Source: Mageeibacillus sp. UBA1046 (lineage in GTDB: Bacteria; Bacillota; Clostridia; Saccharofermentanales; DTU023). Taken from it: DNA of 57,008 bases. The notes under the pieces were generated by a model. The model was not told the origin of the DNA. It did not search any database and saw only the letters and a program-made list of their open reading frames with translations. Where the stretch lies: positions 1,217 to 58,224 of the forward strand of contig DCDV01000006.1 of assembly GCA_002316595.1 (NCBI GenBank), given 5' to 3'. This document shows, piece after piece, positions 1 through 7,008 of the stretch; position 1 is the stretch's first letter; each line of letters opens with the position of its first letter. Made by a program: the position numbers and the translations under genes.

Positions 1-23
1 TAAGTGCGTATTTGAGGTTTTCT

Positions 24-1352
24 ATGCTTAAAAGAAAAATATACTTAAAATTATTAGATTGGAAAGAAAAGGATAAAGGTAAAACAGCCCTGTTAATTGA
101 GGGAGGTAGACGTGTTGGTAAATCAACAATAGTAGAAGAATTTGCTAAAAATGAGTATGCTAGTTACATTTTAATAGACTTTGCATTTGCAGGAGAAGAT
201 ATTCAAAATTTGTTCAAGGATATAAATGACCTAAACAGATTCTTTATGCAGCTACAGTTATTATATAGCATAAGATTAGAGAACAGAAAATCATTAATAA
301 TTTTTGATGAGGTTCAATTTAATCCGTTAGCCAGACAGGCAATCAAGAAGTTAGTGGCTGATGGTAGATATGATTATATTGAAACAGGTTCTCTAATTTC
401 TATTAACAAAAATATCCAAAGTATTCTAATCCCAAGCGAAGAAAGAAAAATTAGCATGTACCCAATGGATTTTGAAGAGTTCCTCTGGGCTATCAATGAC
501 CATTCTACCATTGACCTAATAAGGACATTTTATAAAGAAAGAAAGCCCTTAAGCCAGGATGTTAATAGAAAAGTATTAAGACAGTTTCGTTTATATATGC
601 TAATCGGCGGTATGCCTCAAGCGATAAATGAGTATCTAGAGACAAATAATTTAGAATTAGTTGATCAAATAAAGAGAAATATAATAGATCTGTATGAGAA
701 AGACTTCTATAAGATAGACAGTAAAGGCAAAATTTCTATTTTGTATAATGCTATTCCAAGTGAGTTAAACAAACACTCAAAAGGTTTCCAAGTATCTAGT
801 GTGTTACCGAATGATCGTAAATCAACAATTTCAGAAGAGTTATCAGAACTTATATCATCTGGAACAGTATTGCCTTCGCACAATGTTTCGGACCCTAATG
901 TAGGCTTATCAAGCACTTATAATTTTGAAAATTTTAGATTATATAGTGTTGATGTTGGTTTATTGGTAACGCTTATGTTTAAAGATAATGACTTTACTGA
1001 AAATCTAATTTACAGAAAGTTACTATCAGATAAACTGCCAGTAAACTTGGGGATTCTATATGAAAATGTAGTGGCACAAATGCTCGTAACGAATGGCCAC
1101 AAGCTCTACTACCACACATATTACGATCATAAACAAAAGCGAACCTATGAAATAGACTTTTTAATAATTGACGGAAGCAAAATTTCACCAATTGAAGTAA
1201 AGTCCTCTAACTATAGAAGCCATACTTCGTTAGATAGATTTAGTGAAAAATATAATGATAGAGTTTCTATAAAAATAGTTTTACACACAAAAGACTTGAA
1301 GGTTAACAATAGAACTTTATATCTGCCAGCATATATGGCGATGTTTTTGTAA
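24..1352 (+). CDS. AAA ATPase with C-terminal DUF4143-type domain
   Basis: This is a 442-residue P-loop ATPase of the AAA_14/DUF4143 family, a large family of mostly uncharacterised, often mobile or toxin-antitoxin-like bacterial and archaeal ATPases. Walker A is GGRRVGKS (residues 27-34) and Walker B is LIIFDE (91-96). The C-terminal part carries the family's nuclease-like core: a YEIDFLI strand followed by IEVKSS, which resembles the D...ExK signature of PD-(D/E)XK folds. I start it at the ATG at 24 because GAGG lies 6 bases upstream; a TTG at 12 is also open but has no ribosome site. The gene is much more AT-rich than the minus-strand genes next to it, which suggests acquisition by transfer. 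The substrate is unknown. The family call is firm, the role is not. Confidence 0.85.
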   Translation: MLKRKIYLKLLDWKEKDKGKTALLIEGGRRVGKSTIVEEFAKNEYASYILIDFAFAGEDIQNLFKDINDLNRFFMQLQLLYSIRLENRKSLIIFDEVQFNPLARQAIKKLVADGRYDYIETGSLISINKNIQSILIPSEERKISMYPMDFEEFLWAINDHSTIDLIRTFYKERKPLSQDVNRKVLRQFRLYMLIGGMPQAINEYLETNNLELVDQIKRNIIDLYEKDFYKIDSKGKISILYNAIPSELNKHSKGFQVSSVLPNDRKSTISEELSELISSGTVLPSHNVSDPNVGLSSTYNFENFRLYSVDVGLLVTLMFKDNDFTENLIYRKLLSDKLPVNLGILYENVVAQMLVTNGHKLYYHTYYDHKQKRTYEIDFLIIDGSKISPIEVKSSNYRSHTSLDRFSEKYNDRVSIKIVLHTKDLKVNNRTLYLPAYMAMFL

Positions 1353-1386
1353 AGATTGAGTTTAATTTGTGGGACTTGCGTCAGAA

Positions 1387-2502
1387 TCAGTGTTTTTGCA
1401 GCCAACCGGCAACTAAAGCTTCTCTGTCGCCGCTCAAGACAAGGTCACTGTGCTGAGGGATCTTTAGCTGATCAAAGTAGAGATTCTCCATGGGAATCCA
1501 CTTATCAATGAAGTCATGGAATTGTGTCTCGGTGCTCCGTTTCTTAAGTCTCGTTATCTGCTCATCATTGTTTACCGTCAAAAATACTTTAAGATTGTAT
1601 AAAAATCGCAGCTGCGGGTGAAGACTGTAGGTGCCCTCAACGATATTCAGCTGTCCGGGTTTTATCGTGATCTGCCTGTCTTGGCTCATGGTTTGGCAAT
1701 TGAAAACATGATAACTGAATTGCTGCGATCCACTTAGAGGTTCAGCAACCTCGACAAGAAAGCGTTCGTAATCGATATTTCCACCCGGCTCTTGCAGCCT
1801 CTCGGCAGTTCTTAATCGTGCGGGGAGGAAGAAATGATCCATCGATATGACCCGGGCGCCATAGACGAATTGCAAAAGACCGGCCAGTGTAGATTTACCA
1901 GCTCCGCACAGTCCATCAATGCCTAGATTGACAGATTCTCCGGCTTGCAAAGTCTGGTCGAGACGGCAAAAGAGATCGAAATAAAGCCATGAGTCGAGCG
2001 ACACAACCCTATACGAAGGGGCATATTGTTCCAGGTAAAGAGGGCTGTGGCCGGGCGGAGGGCAAGTCTCAAAATCATAGCTTTCTAAAAATCTATCTAA
2101 TTCTAAAAGTACAGACTGATCCGCAGATGTTTCCAGAGAGGTTCGCAGATCAAGCAGCTTGCCTTTGAATCGCTGTGCATGACCCTTGATTTTATTCGCC
2201 GTATAGATACAAAGACGGTTAATAGTCGATGCGGAGATCCCGGTTTTCGCGATGCCTGCGAGATGAATCCGACAGAGACCGTTTCCTATGGGAGAGAACT
2301 GTCCTGTGACATGCTCAGGGTCGTGACGGCGGGCGCGGATCTCACCCTTAAGCTTCTCAAGACCGGCACTTTCGTCAGCAATCAGATGGCCAGATCCGAA
2401 TTCACTTTGATAGATTAGCTTAATTAAATCTGCTGCCTGCTGACAGGGCTGCAGCTTGATGCTCTGAAGCAGGATTGCTGTTAGTTGGTCAGTATGATTC
2501 AT
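1387..2502 (-). CDS. uridine-kinase-like P-loop kinase with extra N-terminal domain
   Basis: This 371-residue protein has two parts. Residues about 1-165 form a domain I do not recognise. Residues about 185-371 are a nucleoside/uridine kinase-type P-loop domain: Walker A GIDGLCGAGKST (194-205), a MDHFF segment (221-225) at the place of the DSFY lid motif of uridine kinases, and VEGTYSLHP (288-296) at the place of the EGI strand. Classical uridine kinase is about 210 residues, so the N-terminal half is additional. The gene overlaps the 3' end of the upstream ECF S-component gene by 14 bases, so the two are translationally coupled. I infer that it phosphorylates, and so traps, whatever the S component brings in. 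The substrate could be a nucleoside, pantothenate or another vitamin; the sequence does not decide. Confidence 0.75.
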   Translation of the reverse strand: MNHTDQLTAILLQSIKLQPCQQAADLIKLIYQSEFGSGHLIADESAGLEKLKGEIRARRHDPEHVTGQFSPIGNGLCRIHLAGIAKTGISASTINRLCIYTANKIKGHAQRFKGKLLDLRTSLETSADQSVLLELDRFLESYDFETCPPPGHSPLYLEQYAPSYRVVSLDSWLYFDLFCRLDQTLQAGESVNLGIDGLCGAGKSTLAGLLQFVYGARVISMDHFFLPARLRTAERLQEPGGNIDYERFLVEVAEPLSGSQQFSYHVFNCQTMSQDRQITIKPGQLNIVEGTYSLHPQLRFLYNLKVFLTVNNDEQITRLKKRSTETQFHDFIDKWIPMENLYFDQLKIPQHSDLVLSGDREALVAGWLQKH

Positions 2503-3037
2503 TTTCGATTAGATTTGCTTTTTGGAGTGTCAGCACGGACAGCGGAATTACTGCAATCTGCAAGATAAGACCCGGGACTGCATTGAGAAATCCAGCCGTA
2601 ACAAAGAGCTTCCAAGTGAAGACAGTGCCTGAAAGTGCATACAAGACAGCGCTGACAAGGCCCCAGACCAGACGTCCGATCCCCATGGCGATAATCAGGT
2701 TAAGATAAATGAAGACTGTCTTGCGAGGGAGAAGTCTGTAAAGAATCCCGGTTAAAAAACCGTAGCTTGCCAGCTCAAAAGCCATGGCTATCGCTGTCGG
2801 GTAAAGAGGCGGCATGCCAAAGAGCAAATAGCGGAGCAAAGGGAGTATGAAACCAATTAGCGATCCCAGAGGCGCTCCGACCGCGAAGCCTGCCAATAGA
2901 ACCGGCAAGTGCATAGGCAGCAGCATATTGCCAATACCGGGTATCTGGCCTGTCAAGAACGGCAAGACCAGGCCAAGGGCTACCAGGGTTCCTGAGAGAG
3001 CCAATTTTCGGATTGTCATTTTTTTCGTCGCTGTCAT
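2489..3037 (-). CDS. ECF transporter S component
   Basis: This is a 182-residue integral membrane protein with about six hydrophobic helices, the size and hydropathy of substrate-binding S components of energy-coupling-factor vitamin transporters. The N-terminal RKLALSGTLVALGLVLP helix is typical of the family, as is the PMHLPVLLAGF segment near residue 42, followed by a loop with RYLLFGMPPLYPTAIAMAFE. S components plug into a shared EcfT-EcfA-EcfA' module, which is not in this window, so the gene is probably served by a module elsewhere. It is transcribed with the overlapping kinase gene downstream. An alternative start is the Met at residue 7; neither start has a strong ribosome site. The vitamin or nucleoside it binds cannot be read from sequence alone, and no riboswitch was recognised upstream. 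Confidence 0.8.
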   Translation of the reverse strand: MTATKKMTIRKLALSGTLVALGLVLPFLTGQIPGIGNMLLPMHLPVLLAGFAVGAPLGSLIGFILPLLRYLLFGMPPLYPTAIAMAFELASYGFLTGILYRLLPRKTVFIYLNLIIAMGIGRLVWGLVSAVLYALSGTVFTWKLFVTAGFLNAVPGLILQIAVIPLSVLTLQKANLIENESY

Positions 3038-3126
3038 TTATGTGACCATTTTAACAGGTGCCGGAGTCACTTGCATCATAAGCTCGAATCTTGTGTGTAT
3101 TGCTCTGATCCGAATTAAAATCAGGG

Positions 3127-3155
3127 TTGACTTATCAGTTATAATGTTTTATATT
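3127..3155 (+). promoter_or_regulatory. sigma-A type promoter for the amino-acid ABC operon
   Basis: TTGACT (3127-3132) and TATATT (3150-3155) are separated by exactly 17 bases. The pair lies about 75 bases upstream of the binding-protein start at 3229, in the region shared with the divergent ECF gene. Confidence 0.65.
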
Positions 3156-3228
3156 TATTCAGCATCATTTGTAAATATGTAAAATACAATTGATGCAGCA
3201 CTTATGAAAAATACAGGTGGAGAAAAAA

Positions 3229-4104
3229 ATGAAAAAATCCAGGACAATAATTTTAACGGTCATCACCATACTGATAATGGCATTAGGTATTACTGCTTGC
3301 GGCAGTACAGACACCGACACCGATACCGAGGGCAAGGACAAGGTCAAAGTGATTGAAATAGCCCTTACTGAAGAGGAATATGCTTTCGGTGTAGACAAGA
3401 ATCAGCCGGAACTGCTTGAGCAGGTAAATGAATTTATCGCTCAGATCGAGGAAGACGGCACCTTGGAAGAAATCTTTGAAAAGTACTTTGGCGATGGAAC
3501 TCCGGAGGCAGTTGCCTCTGCTGAACCAGATCCGGGTAAAGATCAGCTGGTGGTAGCAACCAACGCAAGCTTTGAACCTTTTGAGTACACCTTAGGTGAT
3601 GATTACTACGGTATTGACATGGAGATCGCAGCGCTGCTGGCAGATCATCTGGGCAAAGAGCTTGTAATCAGCAACATGGACTTTGACGCAGTTGTTCTGT
3701 CCGTCGGCCAGGGTAAAGCCGATGTCGCCATGGCCGGTCTGACCATCACCGACAGCCGTAAGGAGTTCGTGGAATTCTCAGATAAATACTACGATGCTTC
3801 CCAGAAGCTTATCGTCAAGGCTGAAGATACCACCTTTGATGAATGTGAAACCATCGAAGACGTTGAAGCCATCCTGTCTGAACTGGAAAGTGATGTGAAA
3901 ATTGGCGTTCAAGCCGGCACCACAAGTCAATTTTATGTCGAAGGCGATGAGGATTGGGGTTTCTCAGGCTATGACGCGGAATGTGTCGGCTACAAGGCGG
4001 GCTCATTGGCAGTACAGGATATGCTTAATGGCAATATAGATTATGTAATCATAGATGAGGCTCCGGCACAGGCTATAATAAGTTCAATCAATGAACTGAA
4101 CTAA
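3229..4104 (+). CDS. circularly permuted amino-acid ABC transporter binding lipoprotein
   Basis: This 291-residue lipoprotein is a type II periplasmic-binding-protein relative for polar amino acids. It has a signal peptide with lipobox ITAC and Cys24 as the lipidation site. The order of segments is abnormal. Residues 39-90 (VKVIEIALTEEEYAFGV through EEIFEKYFGDG) match the C-terminal end of ordinary family members. Residues 106-291 (QLVVATNASFEPFEY through IIDEAPAQAI) match their N-terminal lobe and second lobe, and the protein ends where the second hinge strand would normally follow. A short linker (91-105) joins the native C terminus to the native N terminus. The start is the ATG at 3229 with AGGTGGAG 6-7 bases upstream; a GTG at 3217 overlaps that site. 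Permease and ATPase genes follow, so it should still work in import. Ligand unknown. Confidence 0.85.
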   Translation: MKKSRTIILTVITILIMALGITACGSTDTDTDTEGKDKVKVIEIALTEEEYAFGVDKNQPELLEQVNEFIAQIEEDGTLEEIFEKYFGDGTPEAVASAEPDPGKDQLVVATNASFEPFEYTLGDDYYGIDMEIAALLADHLGKELVISNMDFDAVVLSVGQGKADVAMAGLTITDSRKEFVEFSDKYYDASQKLIVKAEDTTFDECETIEDVEAILSELESDVKIGVQAGTTSQFYVEGDEDWGFSGYDAECVGYKAGSLAVQDMLNGNIDYVIIDEAPAQAIISSINELN

Positions 4105-4134
4105 GCCTGATACACCGCACTTCTTGGAGATCCC

Positions 4135-4154
4135 CGCTCTTTGTTTAAAGAGCG
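4135..4154 (+). promoter_or_regulatory. intercistronic stem-loop between binding protein and permease
   Basis: CGCTCTTT (4135-4142) and AAAGAGCG (4147-4154) form an 8-bp stem with a GTTT loop. The right arm runs straight into the permease ribosome site GAGG (4154-4157). It could protect the 3' end of the binding-protein message or lower permease translation, which would give the usual excess of binding protein. Confidence 0.5.
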
Positions 4155-4164
4155 AGGATTTCTT

Positions 4165-4908
4165 ATGAAAATATCCCCAGAGGAAGAGATAATGGGCAGC
4201 TTTAGCATAAAGTTTGAAAGATTCTGGCAAGTATTTTATGACCATAATGGTTATGTAAGAGTACTCGAAGGCCTGAAAAACACGATTACTATTGCCATAT
4301 TTGGTTTAATAATCGGGGTCATAATCGGCACAGCCATCGCCGCCATTGAAGTATCGCCGAAAAAAAGCATATTTGCCAGAATTCTGAATAGATTATGTAT
4401 TTTCTATGTAGGTTTATTTAGAGGCACTCCGATTGTAGTACAGCTTCTGGTCACATATTACGTTGCTCTTCCTCTTCTTGGGATCAATATGACTCCTGTT
4501 AATGTCTGTGTTCTGGTATTTGGTCTTAACAGCGGAGCTTATGTCTCAGAAATTATGAGAGGCGGCATCTTGTCTGTTGATCCCGGTCAGATGGAAGCAG
4601 GCCGCGCGCTTGGTCTGAGTTACGGTATTACAATGATTAAGGTCGTCGTGCCGCAGGCGGTAAAAAACATTTTGCCCACTATTGGCAATGAGTTCATAGC
4701 CCTAATCAAAGAAACATCTGTCGTCAGCTTTGTCGGTGCTCTGGACCTGTATGTGGCATTCAACTATATTGGAACCAATAATTATGAGTTCATGGTTCCA
4801 TATCTGGTCATGGCCCTCATTTATATAGTCTTAGTCATGTTTATCTCGTTCTTGATCAAAACTATGGAGAGGAGTCTGAGAAGAAGTGATAGAAGTAGTA
4901 AATCTTAG
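4165..4908 (+). CDS. polar amino-acid ABC transporter permease (HisM/GlnP type)
   Basis: This is a 247-residue inner-membrane permease of the His/Glu/Gln/Arg three-helix-core family. Five or so hydrophobic helices are visible. The cytoplasmic EAA loop that docks on the ATPase reads MEAGRALGLSYGITMIKVVV, followed by PQAVKNILP. GLFRGTPIVVQL is the conserved segment before the core helices. It carries a short hydrophilic N-terminal extension. I start it at the ATG at 4165, which has GAGG 7 bases upstream, rather than at the TTG at 4141 inside the preceding hairpin. Its end overlaps the ATPase gene by 23 bases, so the two are coupled. It probably works as a homodimer, since only one permease gene is present. 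Confidence 0.9.
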   Translation: MKISPEEEIMGSFSIKFERFWQVFYDHNGYVRVLEGLKNTITIAIFGLIIGVIIGTAIAAIEVSPKKSIFARILNRLCIFYVGLFRGTPIVVQLLVTYYVALPLLGINMTPVNVCVLVFGLNSGAYVSEIMRGGILSVDPGQMEAGRALGLSYGITMIKVVVPQAVKNILPTIGNEFIALIKETSVVSFVGALDLYVAFNYIGTNNYEFMVPYLVMALIYIVLVMFISFLIKTMERSLRRSDRSSKS

Positions 4909-5716
4909 TCTGAATTACGGAGATCTAAAAGTTCTCAAAGACATTTCCTTTACCATTGAACAGGGTGAGAAAATTGCCATTATCGGTCCTTCAGGAAGCG
5001 GAAAAAGCACTCTTCTTCGCTGTCTCAACTGTATGGAAGAGCCAAGCAGCGGCTCGATAATTTTTGAAGGTGATGATATTGCAGATTCTTCAGTCGATCT
5101 TAATTTGCACCGCAGAAGTATGGGCATGGTCTTTCAGCAGTTTAATTTGTTCAACAACAAAACTGTAATCGACAACATTATGATGGCCCCATTACATATT
5201 GGCTTGCACAATCTAAGAAAAATGAAGTGGCAAAATATACTCCTGAAGCTCAGAAATCTCTTCAGCAAGGAGAAGAAACCTTTAAACGAGATTAGTTCTA
5301 CCCCGGCTCAAATAAAAGCGGAAATTAAAGACAGCGCCATGAGCCTGTTGCGCAGAATAGGACTGGAAGACAAAAAGGATGTCTATCCTTCTACTCTTTC
5401 CGGCGGTGAAAAACAAAGGATAGCAATAGTCAGAGCGTTAGCCATGAATCCTAAAGTGATGCTTTTTGATGAGCCCACTTCCTCTCTAGATCCGGAAATG
5501 GTCGGCGAGGTCTTAGATTTGATCAGAGTGCTTGCGGATGAGGGCATGACAATGGTGATAGTCACCCATGAGATGGGATTTGCCAAAGAGGTAGCTACCA
5601 GAGTTTTATTCATGGATGACGGCCGAATAGCTGAAGACAGTCCTCCGGAAAAACTGTTTTCTGATCCGCAAAATCCCCGAACAAAAGAATTCCTCTCAAA
5701 GGTAAAAGCTTTATAA
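4886..5716 (+). CDS. polar amino-acid ABC transporter ATP-binding protein (GlnQ type)
   Basis: This is a 276-residue ABC ATPase that powers the importer encoded just upstream. Walker A is GPSGSGKS (34-41), the Q-loop Gln is about residue 84 (VFQQFN), the signature is LSGGE (171-175), Walker B is VMLFDEPTSSLDPE, and the H-loop is VTHEMGF. It starts with GTG inside the end of the permease gene. Family members are about 240 residues. The excess comes from a basic segment of roughly 33 residues (about 110-143) between Q-loop and signature, in the helical subdomain that contacts the permease. Role is firm; the purpose of the insertion is not known. Confidence 0.92.
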   Translation: MIEVVNLSLNYGDLKVLKDISFTIEQGEKIAIIGPSGSGKSTLLRCLNCMEEPSSGSIIFEGDDIADSSVDLNLHRRSMGMVFQQFNLFNNKTVIDNIMMAPLHIGLHNLRKMKWQNILLKLRNLFSKEKKPLNEISSTPAQIKAEIKDSAMSLLRRIGLEDKKDVYPSTLSGGEKQRIAIVRALAMNPKVMLFDEPTSSLDPEMVGEVLDLIRVLADEGMTMVIVTHEMGFAKEVATRVLFMDDGRIAEDSPPEKLFSDPQNPRTKEFLSKVKAL

Positions 5717-5825
5717 AGTTCTTTATGGCTTTATCAAGGTGAAAAGAGGCGTGTCTTTTAGTTGTTATTCGATATCAAATGAATTATGTCAAACAGCCGA
5801 AAGAAAAGATCTTCTAATTATGGGA

Positions 5826-6722
5826 TTAATTGCAATTACAATTCTCCCTTTTGATTTCGTCATCATTCATGAATATATCAAAGAAATCTTTGGCAATTTT
5901 ATTATCCGTATTTTTCTTTATTGCTAACATAATACAAGATTCTATACCTAAATCGCTAACATTATGAGCTTCAAGATCTTCCATATGGTTTGACTCAAAA
6001 GCTGATTCAGGAGTTAAGGAAATACCGAATTTTGATGAAGCCCAGCTGATAGATGTCCTTGCATCATCGCAAACACAGATAGGACAGAATTCAAGGCCTT
6101 TTTCATGGAAGGCATTTCGTATTAAACCTTCCCATCGGCGGTAGATAATGAGCGGTTTGGTGCTTAGCCATTCTAAACTTGTAATCTGATTGGGAGAATC
6201 AAAATTGGATTTATGAGCAACAGCTACCATCGCTTCATTATGTAATCTGATGCATTGAAAATTTTCTTGCGGAAAAGGAGTTCTTACAAAAGCTGCATCA
6301 AGTTCTCCATTTCGAAGCATATCAATCAAGGAATTAGTATTCTTTTCATGAACCTCAAATAATATGTCAGGGCGATTTACATGGAACTCAAGGATTATTT
6401 CTCGGATACTCAGATGTTCTGCTGAAGATATTGTACCGATTCGCAAGATCCCACTTACACCTTGCGCCATTGATACGATTTCCTTTTTTGTTACTTCAGA
6501 AAGATCAATGAGTGTTTTAGCTCTACGATAAAGGGATAAACCTGCTTCAGTAATTATTAACTGTCGTCCATCACGTATGAATAATAATGTACCGAATTCT
6601 TCTTCCATTTTCTTAATTTGCAGACTTAAGGGTGGCTGTGACATGTGCAATTTTCTGGCAGCAGCTGAAATGCTGCCTTCTTCAACAATAGAAACAAAGT
6701 AATCCAATTGAAACAGATCCAC
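5826..6722 (-). CDS. LysR-family transcriptional regulator
   Basis: This is a one-domain-plus-sensor LysR regulator of about 298 residues. The N-terminal winged helix is clear: LDYFVSIVEEGSISAAA, then the recognition region KLHMSQPPLSLQIKKMEEE. A periplasmic-binding-protein-like effector domain follows. I prefer the GTG at 6722 as start because AAAGG lies 7 bases upstream and the protein then begins M-DLFQLDYF, as family members do; an ATG at 6743 is in frame but lacks a ribosome site. It is divergent from the LctP-type permease gene, the usual LysR arrangement, so it probably regulates the permease and perhaps the peptide operon behind it. The inducer is unknown. The 109 bases between its end and the ABC operon show no convincing terminator. 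Confidence 0.9.
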   Translation of the reverse strand: MDLFQLDYFVSIVEEGSISAAARKLHMSQPPLSLQIKKMEEEFGTLLFIRDGRQLIITEAGLSLYRRAKTLIDLSEVTKKEIVSMAQGVSGILRIGTISSAEHLSIREIILEFHVNRPDILFEVHEKNTNSLIDMLRNGELDAAFVRTPFPQENFQCIRLHNEAMVAVAHKSNFDSPNQITSLEWLSTKPLIIYRRWEGLIRNAFHEKGLEFCPICVCDDARTSISWASSKFGISLTPESAFESNHMEDLEAHNVSDLGIESCIMLAIKKNTDNKIAKDFFDIFMNDDEIKRENCNCN

Positions 6723-6789
6723 GTAATAACCTTTCATGATCATAATCTTGCAGTTTGTAAACTTGATTCTGAATTATTATACCATGATG

Positions 6790-6808
6790 TCAATATTTCA
6801 TATATTGA
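6790..6808. promoter_or_regulatory. candidate LysR operator
   Basis: TCAATAT (6790-6796) and ATATTGA (6802-6808) form a perfect 7-bp inverted repeat with a 5-base spacer. It contains the T-N11-A core expected of LysR boxes and sits between the divergent regulator and permease genes, about 70 bases upstream of the regulator. Assignment is by position and symmetry only. Confidence 0.5.
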
Positions 6809-7008
6809 TGCCTACAAAGATGGTATGGGGACGAATAGTTAATGTGATTTATAATAATTAAAACAGTCTTCTGAATAAATAGTTTCATAAAGTATCGTTA
6901 ATTGTATGTTTCGTTGATTTATTAAATATCAAACAGTATATAAATTAATAATGGTTAATAAATTAGAAATATATAGAAAAATATATTAGTTAAAGAAAGA
7001 AACTTCCA

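Noticed and set aside
3038..3126. Vitamin riboswitch upstream of the ECF S component
   Set aside because: I looked for TPP, FMN, cobalamin, folate and preQ1 hallmarks and found none; only a short hairpin is present.
3127..3145. TTGACT with the nearby TATAAT at 3140-3145 as promoter
   Set aside because: The spacing is only 7 bases. The downstream TATATT at 17 bases is the plausible -10.
5739..5927. 62-codon plus-strand frame between the ABC operon and LysR genes
   Set aside because: It overlaps the LysR gene, has no ribosome site and its composition is that of random AT-rich DNA.
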